The translations under genes and the position numbers were made by a program. This document shows, in pieces, positions 1 through 9,597 of a stretch of 64,000 nucleotides of DNA; position 1 is the stretch's first letter, and each line of letters opens with the position of its first letter. Source of the DNA: Brasilonema sennae CENA114 (lineage in GTDB: Bacteria; Cyanobacteriota; Cyanobacteriia; Cyanobacteriales; Nostocaceae); contig NZ_CP030118.1 in the NCBI RefSeq assembly GCF_006968745.1, positions 1,190,654-1,254,653 of the forward strand. Reading direction: 5' to 3'. The notes under the pieces were generated by a model. The model was not told where the DNA came from, made no database searches, and worked only from the letters and a program-made list of their open reading frames with translations.

Positions 1-99
1 TCTTCCTTTATTTTATAGCAGTTCTCAACTGGGTGTAATATAGATTGTTTGTAGGCAAATTGTAGCAAAACAAAGTAAAGTTTTGAATAATTAGTTACT

Positions 100-846
100 A
101 TGCCAGAAATGTCAGACACCGAGTCACAACCTGAAAGCGAAAAATTCGATGTCTTCCTCGCACACAACAGTGCAGACAAACCCGAAGTGAGAGCCATTGC
201 TAATCAACTCAAGGCGCGAGAGATTAAAGTATGGCTCGATGAAGAACAAATTCCACCAGGAAGATCATTTCAAGACGAAATCCAAAAAGCAATTCCACTT
301 GTTCAATCCGCCGCCATCTTTATAGGTTTGAAAGGATTAGGAAAATGGCAGACAATGGAAGTGCGATCGCTAACAAGAATGTGTGTTGAGAAACATATTC
401 CTTTGATTCCTGTTCTCCTTCCTGGCGTGAGTCAATTTCCAGAAAAATTAGTCTTTTTAAAAGAGTATATACGGGTATAATTTTCTAAAAGTACTGATGA
501 TGCTCAAGCGTTGAAGAATTTGGTGTGGGGAATTACTGGAAGTCAATCATCAGCACAACAAAAGCCAACTGAACTGTGGTTCAATGGTGATCGCTTGCAG
601 CAGTTCCACAAAGCACTCCTGAGTGCATTTCCTACGACTGCAAAACTCAAGCAGATGGTTCGCTTCAAATTAGATGAGAACTTGGAGGCGATCGCAGGAG
701 GTGCAAACCACTCAGAAGTTGTATCCAACCTGATAGAATGGGCTGATGCTGAAGGGCGACTGGAAGAGCTATTAACTGCTGCTCGTAAAGACAATCCTGG
801 TAACCCAGCTTTGAAGAGATTTGATGAACAAATGCGTGGTGGTTAG
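100..846 (+). pseudogene. TIR-EAD1 protein split by an in-frame stop
   Basis: The first 126 codons encode a TIR domain: the opening strand reads FDVFLAHNSADK, and WLDEEQIPPGRSF is the loop that carries the candidate catalytic Glu of NAD-cleaving TIRs. A TAA at 478-480 interrupts the frame, but the same frame continues at once (FSKSTDD...) into a segment ending near 846 that resembles effector-associated domain 1 (EAD1), a small helical death-like adaptor domain common in bacterial conflict and signalling proteins. The intact product would be about 248 residues, TIR followed by EAD1, a known cyanobacterial arrangement. Restart at a TTG near 511 is possible but would give only the adaptor part. 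I read it as a nonsense-mutated gene; sequencing error or stop read-through cannot be excluded. Confidence 0.75.
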
Positions 847-1016
847 CGATCGCCTAATTTTTCAGTACTATGCGCCACTACCTCTTTTTCTTGGCGTCCT
901 TGGCGTCTTGGCGGTTTATTTAATTCGGTATTCTACCTTATGGGAACGCCTAGCGGCGAACGGGCGGTTTAGGAGTAATCAACCAGACTTAATATTATTT
1001 CCGCCTCTTTCCTGCC
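847..1016. other. Intergenic region with degraded cyanobacterial repeats
   Basis: There is no convincing gene. The phrase cttggcgtccttggcgtctt and the following GC-rich stretch (ctagcggcgaacgggcggtt) resemble dispersed intergenic repeats of filamentous cyanobacteria. The open frame that covers it is low complexity and repeat-derived. Confidence 0.5.
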
Positions 1017-1031
1017 TAATAACGATTATCA
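1017..1031 (+). promoter_or_regulatory. Candidate Zur box before the COG0523-like gene
   Basis: TAATAACGATTATCA agrees at 12 of 14 informative positions with the cyanobacterial Zur operator as I remember it (TGATAAT-N-ATTATCA). It ends 7 bp before the ATG at 1039, so a bound repressor would block the promoter or translation start. The core AACGATTATCATTATT recurs exactly upstream of hemB at 3609-3624, which supports a shared regulator. AT-rich palindromes can match by chance. Confidence 0.55.
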
Positions 1032-1038
1032 TTATTAT

Positions 1039-1818
1039 ATGACTATACCCAAAATTACTGTTGTCGCAGGTTCAGCAGGCGCAGGAAAAACCACTTGGAT
1101 TACTCAACAAATAGCTTGTAGTGATGTCACTACGAGTCATGTATTGTATTTCAGTCCTGGAGTTGGGAATGTTCCCATCGATCAAACCCGCCTGAAAAGC
1201 GAATATCCTACTGTTAAAGTCTTTAAAGATGGAGAAGAAGTTGAGTTTCTCAGACACTTACCCTCAGCAGACGCTGTTTATATCGAACTGGGATTTTATT
1301 TAGAACTGAATGCCGTAGCACCAATATTGGATAATTTATCGTACCGTGCAATCGCCATCTTGCCACCACATCTCCAAGACTCTGAGTATCATGCTTGGGC
1401 AGATAAAATTATACTAGGAGCAACGACAAATAGTAGTATGACCACTACCCAGTTATGGCGTGTTCCTACAACTGGTGAGGTTATCGATGAAGATAGTTTG
1501 GAGGACTTTTGGTATGAAATCACTCACGCTGCTTACGGACAGGTGAGCCGTGCTAAGGGAATTTTTGATGTTGGGGATGGGCGATCGCTTTATGCTGATT
1601 TCGCTGCAGGCGTTCCATCAACCGATTTTCTAGAATTAGACTTACCCCGCCACTTGGAAAATAGACCCCAACGTTTCAGTGGGATAGAAGTGTCAGGAGA
1701 AAACTTAGACGAAACAGCGATCGGGCAAACTTTAGAAGACTGCTGTTTGTCAGACGCTGCAATTTGGCAATACCAACAACAGGTAAAACAAGTTCTACTT
1801 GAGGAGATAGAAGCGTGA
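1039..1818 (+). CDS. COG0523/CobW-like GTPase, short divergent form
   Basis: A 259-residue P-loop protein. The Walker A motif GSAGAGKTT lies at about residues 12-20, and the C-terminal 50 residues (FSGIEVSGENLDE, then a Cys pair) resemble the CobW C-terminal domain. COG0523 proteins are metallochaperone GTPases, several of which deliver zinc and are induced by zinc shortage. This one is shorter than usual (300-400 residues), and I see neither the CxCC metal-binding motif nor a clear NKxD guanine-specificity motif, so it may have lost metal transfer or bind another nucleotide. The stop overlaps the next gene's GTG start (GTGA), implying translational coupling. The Zur-like box just upstream suggests control by zinc. 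Confidence 0.7.
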   Translation: MTIPKITVVAGSAGAGKTTWITQQIACSDVTTSHVLYFSPGVGNVPIDQTRLKSEYPTVKVFKDGEEVEFLRHLPSADAVYIELGFYLELNAVAPILDNLSYRAIAILPPHLQDSEYHAWADKIILGATTNSSMTTTQLWRVPTTGEVIDEDSLEDFWYEITHAAYGQVSRAKGIFDVGDGRSLYADFAAGVPSTDFLELDLPRHLENRPQRFSGIEVSGENLDETAIGQTLEDCCLSDAAIWQYQQQVKQVLLEEIEA

Positions 1819-2627
1819 AAATAGCGGTCATGTCATGTATTCATAGCAATTATGAAGCCTTGGACGCTGTCTTGCTGGATATTGACAAGCACTCATGCGA
1901 AAAAATTTATTGTCTTGGTGATTTGGTAGGATATGGTCCTTATCCTAATGAAGTGGTAGCGCAAATTCGTTCTTTAGATATTCCTACCGTCGCTGGTTGT
2001 TGGGATGAGGATATTGTCGAAGCATTGAATTCTTGCGAGTGCAGTTTTCCTTCCCTTTTGGCTGAAAAGCGGGGAAAAATCGCTCACGAGTGGACAAACA
2101 AGGAAATTCTTCCAGAGAACCGCCAATTTCTCGCCCAATTACCCGATACTTTCCGTGAAGGAAACATAGCGTTTGTTCACGGTAGTCCCCACAGCAACCA
2201 CGAGTATTTGTTACCAGAACTCGACGCTTTTGTGGCACTAGAGCGCGTACTTTCGACAGATAGTGATGTGTTATTTTGTGGTCATACTCATGTGCCTTAT
2301 GTCCGTACTCTGGATGCAGGAAGTTTACAGGTACGTACTAAAGGTGAGAATGGACAAGAAGAGGAAAGGCACTTTACAGCACCGCTGAAAAAGATTGTCA
2401 ATGTGGGTTCGGTGGGAGAACCTCGACATGGAAGACCTCATGCAACTTATGTTATTTACGACACTGACACTCAAGAAGTCACGCTACGGGAAGTACCCTA
2501 CGATTATCAGAAAACTGTAAGGGGGATTATTGAAAAGGGTTTACCTGCTATTTTTGCTTGGCGTTTAGCGCAGGGAATGGAGTTTGCAGAACGTGCGGAT
2601 GATCCAAGCCATGTGTGTACGAGGTAA
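1815..2627 (+). CDS. Metallophosphoesterase-family protein with Cys in two metal-ligand positions
   Basis: A 270-residue calcineurin-like phosphoesterase fold. Recognisable motifs are GDLVGYGP (residues 35-42), VHGSP (121-125), CGHTHVP (155-161) and NVGSVGEPR. The usual first motif (S-D-x-H-G-N) here reads SCIHSN, so the metal-ligand Asp is Cys8. The usual G-N-H/C-D motif reads GCWD, so the ligand Asn is Cys62. His10, Asp36, His122, His157 and His159 are kept. Such substitutions could change metal preference or abolish hydrolysis. It begins at GTG, overlapping the COG0523-like gene by 4 bp, so both are probably one operon under the candidate Zur box. Substrate unknown. Confidence 0.75.
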   Translation: MKIAVMSCIHSNYEALDAVLLDIDKHSCEKIYCLGDLVGYGPYPNEVVAQIRSLDIPTVAGCWDEDIVEALNSCECSFPSLLAEKRGKIAHEWTNKEILPENRQFLAQLPDTFREGNIAFVHGSPHSNHEYLLPELDAFVALERVLSTDSDVLFCGHTHVPYVRTLDAGSLQVRTKGENGQEEERHFTAPLKKIVNVGSVGEPRHGRPHATYVIYDTDTQEVTLREVPYDYQKTVRGIIEKGLPAIFAWRLAQGMEFAERADDPSHVCTR

Positions 2628-2629
2628 AA

Positions 2630-2723
2630 CAGTGAACAGTGAACAGGCTGCTGATGACTGATAACTGATAACTGATAACTGAATAACCGTTGACAAATGA
2701 CCAATAACTAATAATGAATAACC
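2630..2723 (+). repeat. Short tandem repeat tract (ATAACTG type)
   Basis: Repeated AACAGTGAACAG and three tandem GATAACT-type units fill the gap between the two phosphoesterase-like genes. The same families recur at 62829-62890 and 63612-63692. They are typical short tandem repeats of filamentous cyanobacteria, without a coding function. Confidence 0.7.
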
Positions 2724-2724
2724 A

Positions 2725-3483
2725 ATGACTAAATGGGCAATTTTAAGTGGAATTGAAGGAAATTTGGCGGCTTATGAAGCGGTGATGGCAGATATTAAGC
2801 GTCAGAGTCGTTTTGTGCAGGCATTATATATTCTCGGTGATTTGGTGGGATCAACGAAAGAATCTGAAGAACTGGTGGAAAGAGTGCGTAATCCCCGAGT
2901 TGGTGAATTGGAACCGCTTGTGTGTAAGGGATGGTGGGAAGAACAGTGTTTGATTTTGCATGGTGTTGGTGCGACTGGGGAACCGACGGAGTTAATGGCG
3001 AGGTATGGGGGAGAAACGGTTAAATTACTGTGGGATAGTGTGTCCCGTCAGACAGTACAATGGTTACGAAACCTTGATTTTGGTTTTTTTGAGTTGGATT
3101 GTTTGTTAATTCATGGTACGACAGTATCTGTTAGTGAAGAACTGACACTTTTAACTCCACCCATTCAAATGTTGGATAGGTTGTCGCGGATGCAAGCGAA
3201 TAACCTATTTTGTGGTCGTTCTGGTTTGACTTTTCAATATCAACTAGAAGCAGGTTCTATCACCACACAAGTTACAACCCTCGATAGTCAAACTTCTCCC
3301 ACAACTATCAACGTTTCGTCGCGTCAAGTGGTTGGGGTGGGGAATGTGGGACGCACTCCTGGGGAAGCAACCTATACCCTCTATAGCCCAAACACAAACC
3401 AAGTCGAATTCCGGACTGTCCGCTACGGGGAAAAAAAGGGTTTTGGAGTCAATAAGAAGGGGTATAAGGGTGTAGGGGTATAA
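2725..3483 (+). CDS. Degenerate metallophosphoesterase homologue, probably non-catalytic
   Basis: A 252-residue protein colinear with its neighbour at 1815-2627: YILGDLVG and an IHG motif are retained and the C-terminal VGVGNVGRTPGEATYTLY matches the family end. The metal ligands are largely gone: S-D-x-H reads SGIEGN (Asp to Gly, His to Glu), and the final C-G-H-T-H motif reads CGRSGL (both His lost). I infer a binding or regulatory role, possibly a partner of the upstream paralogue, not hydrolysis. The last 15 or so residues (KKGYKGVGV) are encoded by the tandem repeat that starts inside the 3' end, so the original stop was probably lost. It starts at ATG 86 bp after the previous gene. Confidence 0.65.
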   Translation: MTKWAILSGIEGNLAAYEAVMADIKRQSRFVQALYILGDLVGSTKESEELVERVRNPRVGELEPLVCKGWWEEQCLILHGVGATGEPTELMARYGGETVKLLWDSVSRQTVQWLRNLDFGFFELDCLLIHGTTVSVSEELTLLTPPIQMLDRLSRMQANNLFCGRSGLTFQYQLEAGSITTQVTTLDSQTSPTTINVSSRQVVGVGNVGRTPGEATYTLYSPNTNQVEFRTVRYGEKKGFGVNKKGYKGVGV

Positions 3484-3515
3484 GGGTGTAGGGGTGTAAG
3501 GGTGTAGGGGACATG
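3457..3515 (+). repeat. Tandem repeat GGGTGTA/GGGTATA
   Basis: Alternating aagggtgtagggg and aaggggtataag units of 7-9 bp overlap the 3' end of the preceding gene and run about 30 bp past its stop. A shorter tract of the same type lies at 26386-26405. Confidence 0.8.
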
Positions 3516-3526
3516 GGGGCGCTTGA

Positions 3527-4693
<1,167 letters not shown>

Positions 4694-4991
4694 TAGCAAC
4701 CAGCCATACCACACTCAGCGGCTGTTGTATCCTCCCCGCGAGTTTGGGGAGAATATTTTTTTGATTGTTAGTTATAGGACTTATATCAAATCCGGGTAAA
4801 TGCACATGGTATAAAAAACGCATAAACATTATAAATTAAGGGTGAAGGTTTGTGGGAACTGCGTGCAATCAACAGGATTTGATATTACGCACAAGTTACG
4901 AAAAAACAAGAGTGTGAGATTGCTTCCTTACGTCGCAACGACACAACTACGTTATTTTTGCGTAAGTCCTGAGTTATAAAGAAGATAATTT
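4694..4991. other. Intergenic region, no feature recognised
   Basis: An AT-rich gap of 298 bp between convergent genes. I see no ORF, RNA or clear terminator in it. Confidence 0.4.
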
Positions 4992-5363
4992 TTAAAAAGT
5001 CAAAGATCCTTTCTCTTGAAGTATTAGCTTTTTCCCTTGATAAACTTCCAAAATGCCGTCTGTTGTCACCCGATAAACATATTCGTTATTGCGGAACTGA
5101 TAACCGAGGAATCGAGCTGGTGTGATACCATCTGCACCAGTTGTGTGGATTGTTTTGCCAGTCAGACTAATCGATTTACCTGTTTTTAAATCCTTTCCAA
5201 AGTATGTAACATTGTTGCAAGTTACATTTCCTTCTGGACAGTTTCTAGTAATTGTGACTTTGAAATTTTTCGTTTTTAAAGTTTCAGCATGCGCTGCTTG
5301 AGTCCACAAAGTAGCAACTGGTAACAAAGCAAGTAATGCAGCATATTTTTTGAAGTTTAACAT
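4992..5363 (-). CDS. Small exported protein of unknown function
   Basis: I chose the ATG at 5363 because the product then begins with a clear signal peptide: basic MLNFKKY, hydrophobic AALLALLPVATLW, and a cleavage site near AHAET. The upstream-extended frame would bury this signal. The mature part is about 95 residues, with two cysteines close together (NCPEGNVTCNN) and alternating polar and aromatic beta-type segments (YQFRNNEYVYRV, GILEVYQGKKLI). I do not recognise the family. It is probably periplasmic. It stands alone between convergent hemB and the molybdate genes. Confidence 0.7.
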   Translation of the reverse strand: MLNFKKYAALLALLPVATLWTQAAHAETLKTKNFKVTITRNCPEGNVTCNNVTYFGKDLKTGKSISLTGKTIHTTGADGITPARFLGYQFRNNEYVYRVTTDGILEVYQGKKLILQEKGSLTF

Positions 5364-5462
5364 TTTAGGTTTTCCGTAAATAAATTTAGTAGTTGTTTGA
5401 TAGATACACGTTGATTGAGCCAATTCCGAAAAAAAGATGCTCTCAAGACAATAAAAATGTTA

Positions 5463-5489
5463 AAAGCCCAATCACAATGACTGGGCTTT
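5463..5489 (-). terminator. Hairpin terminator of the TOBE gene
   Basis: On the minus strand AAAGCCCAGTCA pairs with TGATTGGGCTTT across a 3-nt loop, with one non-Watson-Crick position, followed by a short T-rich stretch. It lies 46 bp after the stop of the minus-strand TOBE gene. Confidence 0.75.
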
Positions 5490-5534
5490 CTGTATAGGCT
5501 TTAGATAGTTGAGAACTCTCTCAAAGAAAACTTG

Positions 5535-5744
5535 CTAGTCAACAGCAACCATAACGTCTGATGATTTGATGATCGCGTATGCTTCTTTTCCTTCTTCCAG
5601 TTGAAGCTTCTGGGCTGAACCCTTGGTAATAATTGCTACTACTTCAACTCCTGGCGCTACCTCTAGCGTTACCTCAGTGTTAACAGAACCTTCCACAACT
5701 TCTTTGACAGTCCCTTTGAGCGCGTTACGAGCACTGACTTGCAT
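5535..5744 (-). CDS. Molybdenum-pterin-binding (TOBE/Mop) protein
   Basis: A 69-residue single TOBE domain (MQVSARNALKGTVKEVVEG, then VTLEVAPGVEVVAIITK), the molbindin fold that oligomerises and binds molybdate or tungstate in the cytoplasm. It is full length for a single-domain Mop protein. It lies downstream of, and in the same direction as, the ModBC transporter gene, 183 bp away, which supports a molybdate-storage or homeostasis role. A hairpin terminator follows. Confidence 0.88.
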   Translation of the reverse strand: MQVSARNALKGTVKEVVEGSVNTEVTLEVAPGVEVVAIITKGSAQKLQLEEGKEAYAIIKSSDVMVAVD

Positions 5745-5927
5745 CTTTCAATATCCCCTGTATCGTTTTGATTGACTCATCATAGCACTATAGCACTATC
5801 ATCTAGAATGAAAATATTAAGTGCTTAAATGACTATTATTTACTTAAAAAGAACTATAAAACACAGTATATTTTCGGTTTTTTTCTCACGGCTTACTGGG
5901 TTATGTCCGAAAAACTTTTGTTGTGGT

Positions 5928-7733
5928 TCATTGCATCAAAATCAGCCTTAAAGGGTCTAAACGAACATACCAAGGCATTGGTTGGTCTTTGAGAGTTGCC
6001 CATTTCTCCTTAAACACCTCCGCTTGCACGTGGTAATCATTGTTGTTGGTAGATGGGTGATGGAGTTTGAGAAACAGCGTCATTCGGTGTGGAGTTTCAC
6101 TCGTTCTTACCAGCCAGCAAGGAAAGGTATTTTCCTGATTCGGTTCGTCTGTAAACATGATTTGATGAGCACGAATTCCAACATTGGACAAAGCATCTGG
6201 GATAGGTTCAATGACATTCAGGGTACAACCCCAATCATTTGCTTGCACTTGTCCTGATGTGATGGGAACAGCACTTGAAAAGTTTTTACATCCTGTTAAT
6301 TGGGCAACACCAACAGTAGCGGGGTGTTCAAAAATATCGTGTTTAGTCCCGTAATGAACTGCTTTTCCTTTCTCTAGAACTAGCAAATGAGGACAAATCC
6401 GATATGCTTCTTCCATGTTGTGGGTGACAAATAAACTCACGCCCTCATAATTCGCTAATGTTCCTACCATTTGCTGTTCCAGTTGGCTACGCAGGTGCGT
6501 ATCTAATGCAGAAAATGGCTCATCTAATAATAGTGCTTCTGGTTGACTTGCTAAAGCTCTTGCTAATGCGACTCTTTGCTGCTGTCCTCCCGAAAGTTGA
6601 TGCGGGTAACGCTGTGAATATCCTTCCAACTGCACTGCGATGAGTTGAGTTTCAACAAGTTGTCGAATAGCTGTGGCAGAAAGTCCTTTGGGTAAGCCAA
6701 AGACAATATTCTGTCCTACAGTCATGTGTGGGAAGAGAGCGTAATTTTGGACTAAAAAACCAATACGGCGATCACGCGGTGGCAAATTTATTCCCCGTTG
6801 CGAGTCAAACAACACCCGCCCATTAAGCACAATTCGACCAGAACTTGGTGTTTCTATCCCAGCGATGCAACGCAAAATCATGCTCTTACCAGCCCCAGAT
6901 CCTCCCAATAATCCCAAGGGTTGCTTATCTCCACTGAAACAGACTTTCAAGCTGAAACCAGAAAGCTGTTTTTCGATATCAACAAATAGCCCAGAAGAAA
7001 AGGAGGGGGATGAGAGAGTGAGGGAGTGAGGGAGTGAGGGAGATAGTGATTTTGAATTGATTTGTCCTCTCCTCTTTCCCCGAGTTTCCTGCCAATAGTT
7101 AACAGCTATAATCCCAGACAGAGAAATACCCATGATAGCTAAAGCCCAAAACCAAGCTTCGTTTATTGCGCCCCCTTCCACAGCAAAATAAATTGCCATT
7201 GGGATTGTCTGAGTTTGCCCTGGGATATTCCCTGCTAACATCAAAGTTGCACCAAATTCACCCAAAGCCCGAGCAAAAGCCAAGGTTGTCGCGGCTAAAA
7301 TCCCTGGTACTGCTAGAGGTAAACTTATTCGCCAAAATATTGTAGATTCCTTTGCGCCCAGGGTTCTTGCAACTCGCAGAAGATTGCTGTCGATTTGCTC
7401 AAAAGCTCCCAAGGCGGTTTTATACATTAATGGGAAGGCGACTATGGTGGCGGCGATCGCCGCACCATACCAAGTAAAAACAATACTAAAGCCCAAAGGC
7501 TCCATAAGTTTGCCCACTGGACCATTTTTACCAAATAGCAGCAGTAACAAAAAGCCAACAACCGTAGGAGGTAAAATCAAAGGAGCAACAAAGATACCCT
7601 CAATCAAAGCTTTGCCTTTCCCTCGATATCCCAGCATCCAGTAAGCAGCAGCAATCCCAAGAAAGAAGGTAATAAATGTCGCAAGTAAAGAAGTTTTTAG
7701 GGATATCCACAACGGAGAAAGGTCAAAGGGCAT
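5928..7733 (-). CDS. modBC: ModBC fusion: molybdate ABC transporter permease and ATPase
   Basis: 601 residues. About 1-220 form a ModB permease with several transmembrane helices and the cytoplasmic loop LGEFGATLMLAGNIPGQTQT. About 255-600 form the ATPase: Walker A GGSGAGKS, signature LSGGQQQRVALARA, Walker B LLLDEPFSALD, and a C-terminal TOBE-like region. It imports molybdate, delivered by a periplasmic ModA that is not in the window. Fused ModBC is known in cyanobacteria. The 35-residue linker is rich in Ser, Pro and Leu (SLSPSLPHSLTLSSPSF) and is encoded by a tandem GAGGGAGT repeat, so its length probably varies between strains. Confidence 0.92.
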   Translation of the reverse strand: MPFDLSPLWISLKTSLLATFITFFLGIAAAYWMLGYRGKGKALIEGIFVAPLILPPTVVGFLLLLLFGKNGPVGKLMEPLGFSIVFTWYGAAIAATIVAFPLMYKTALGAFEQIDSNLLRVARTLGAKESTIFWRISLPLAVPGILAATTLAFARALGEFGATLMLAGNIPGQTQTIPMAIYFAVEGGAINEAWFWALAIMGISLSGIIAVNYWQETRGKRRGQINSKSLSPSLPHSLTLSSPSFSSGLFVDIEKQLSGFSLKVCFSGDKQPLGLLGGSGAGKSMILRCIAGIETPSSGRIVLNGRVLFDSQRGINLPPRDRRIGFLVQNYALFPHMTVGQNIVFGLPKGLSATAIRQLVETQLIAVQLEGYSQRYPHQLSGGQQQRVALARALASQPEALLLDEPFSALDTHLRSQLEQQMVGTLANYEGVSLFVTHNMEEAYRICPHLLVLEKGKAVHYGTKHDIFEHPATVGVAQLTGCKNFSSAVPITSGQVQANDWGCTLNVIEPIPDALSNVGIRAHQIMFTDEPNQENTFPCWLVRTSETPHRMTLFLKLHHPSTNNNDYHVQAEVFKEKWATLKDQPMPWYVRLDPLRLILMQ

Positions 7734-7987
7734 AAGTCACCTGGAGTCAACAAGTGTGAAAGAAATTTAAAGGATAAAATCTGGTTCTCTCGGACACATC
7801 TGCTTGCTTATTTTTGGCGAAGTTAGAAGTATAAATTTTTTTATCCTTTATTTTTTGTCATTCTCTAATACCAACTTAATAGAAAAAGTTGGTATTGAAC
7901 AATATGTACAACAAAATAGTTTTAAGGGACACCCTAAAAGCAAACACGTCAACTATTGATTGTTAAAAAGCTTTCTGAAACTGATAT
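7734..7987. other. Intergenic region upstream of modBC
   Basis: An AT-rich gap of 254 bp between the modBC start and an IS630 copy. It contains a partial inverted repeat, ccaacttaatagaaaaagttgg (about 7872-7893). It is probably the modBC promoter region; no molybdate-repressor operator is recognised with confidence. Confidence 0.35.
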
Positions 7988-8947
7988 TATAGCAAGCGCC
8001 AGGTTGGTTAGGACGCTAAGCTCAGAATATGCTCCATCGCTGCCCCCAAGGTAAGGAAGTCCTCTAGTTGCTTGCGGATGGGACTTTTGAGCCAAGACCA
8101 GCACCGTTCAATCTTGTTCAAGTCAGGAGAGTAAGGTGGCAAGTACCAAACCTCAGAACCAGCAGTCTGCACTAATTGCTCAATACGTCCACCCTTGTGA
8201 AAAGTGGCGTTGTCGATCACCAGCTTCTGCCCTGGTTTGAATGTTGGAATCAGGCATGTTTCTAACCAGGTTTCAAAAACCTGGCGGTTGCAAGCCCCCT
8301 CAATTGTGAATGGGGCAAGCAACTGCTTAGCACACAACGCCGCAATCATATTAACTCGCCCCGTTCTCCGACCCGATTTGAGATCATAGAACCGTTTTCC
8401 TTGGGGACTGTAGCCGTAACCATAGTCCTCCGGCTGATCCATGCCAGCTTCGTCGGCATACACAATTAACTCAGGCTCAACTGCGGCTAGCTGTTTGAGG
8501 AACTTCCGCCGTTTGTCCTCATCCCGTTCACGGTAGCCATAAGTCTTTTTTTTCGCGTGAATCCGATTTTTTTCAACCCTCGTCAGATGGTGCGTTCGCT
8601 AATGTCCTTCTCCCACAGTTGAGCCATTTGCGCCTGAGTTTTGTCTGCGTGGGTTTCCACGAAGACTCCAAACTTCTCCGAGTCGGTGATTTTGTGACCA
8701 CTACCCTTATGCACTCTGACTTTGGCATTAAACTCACCCGTTTCCTGACGACGTTGGAACCATGTATTGATGGTATTGCCACTGATGTTGAAGAATTCAC
8801 TCGCTCAAGAGCGCTTCATTCCATTTAGTTCAATCGCCTCGATCACTTTTCGTCGCAGGTCATAACTGTAAGGGTTTGCCATAGGAATGCCCAAACTAAT
8901 CACTTCTTTATCTATCCTACGTCCTGACTGAGGTGGCGACTGCTATA
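7988..8947 (-). mobile_element. IS630-family element, copy 1 (complete ends, broken transposase)
   Basis: Terminal inverted repeats of about 27 bp bound the element: TATAGCAAGCGCC... on the left and, on the complementary strand, TATAGCAGTCGCC... on the right. TA at both outer edges fits the IS630 target preference. It is about 960 bp. A second, truncated copy lies at 50437-51055 in the opposite orientation. Confidence 0.85.
8008..8881 (-). pseudogene. IS630-family transposase, two nonsense codons and an A8 frameshift
   Basis: Reading from the ATG at 8881: MANPYSYDLRRKVIEAIELN begins the helix-turn-helix part. An in-frame TGA follows MKRS, and a second follows ISERTI; both stand where CGA (Arg) is expected. 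At the run of eight A (8544-8551) a -1 shift is needed to join KKIGFTRK to KTYGYRERDE and the catalytic DDE part (YADEAGMD, LVIDNATFHK, NKIERCWSWLK) that ends at 8008. The A-run shift could be the programmed frameshift of many IS630 elements; the two TGA codons are real lesions. The second copy shares the second TGA. Confidence 0.8.
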
Positions 8948-9140
8948 ATTGTCCAGTAGGAACATCTTCTAAACTTTTGAGCTTACAAAACAATGCCTCT
9001 AATGTTGAGCTATCTATGATCCAAATTTGGGAAAATTTGGTTAAGTGTTTGTTTTCTATTTGTGATTTTACCCCCCGCATGACCAAATTTTGAACCATAG
9101 CGTGACTAAAAGTTAACGTAATTTCAAGCTTTTGAGCCAA
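8948..9140 (-). pseudogene. IS4-like transposase fragment
   Basis: About 64 residues (IENKHLTKFSQIWIIDSSTL, then EALFCKLKSL) resemble the first catalytic Asp region of IS4-type transposases (I-D-G/S-S-T-L-E-A-L-F). The fragment begins abruptly at the right end of the IS630 copy, which has therefore probably truncated an older IS4-like element. Confidence 0.5.
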
Positions 9141-9597
9141 TCAACAACCTAAGATTATGAATCAAATTATGTCCGCGTGTTTTAAATGTGAACCATAATG
9201 CGACTAAAAGTTTTATTTTTGGATTTGGTAAAAAATGCAGAGCAAGACACACTAAAATCAATCGAAAATTTTCAACTTTCAGTCAAAATATGATTCAAAA
9301 CGTCCACAATATGGTTCAAAAATATGTTTCGCCAAAAATTGAGTGATCAAGCCTTAAGCGTAGCTCTGCCGCAGGCAATCGCATCTCTACTCAGTTTTAA
9401 AAGCTCTGTTCGCCGCCTGCATACAAATGAACTATAAAAGCCTTGTTGCTTGCCGTACTTGATTTTTGATGTTTTTTAACTCAACTTATAATTTTGAACT
9501 ATATGTTGTCTTAAGTGATTTTGAAGCACTAGAGTGACCGTTTGGACAAAATATGGTTCAAGTCACACTATTTTCTGCACATTCTGTTTGCCTACTT
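9141..9597. other. Intergenic region with repeated motifs
   Basis: 457 bp without a gene. The phrase gaaccata-tgcgactaaaagtt occurs near 9186-9213 and inside the adjacent IS4 fragment, and atggttcaa-type motifs occur near 9312 and 9549, which suggests remains of an IS end. I see no DevA-specific terminator. Confidence 0.35.

Noticed and set aside
821..1042. 73-codon frame before the COG0523-like gene
   Set aside because: It runs over dispersed repeat DNA and low-complexity hydrophobic codons (LITIIIII) and overlaps the real start.
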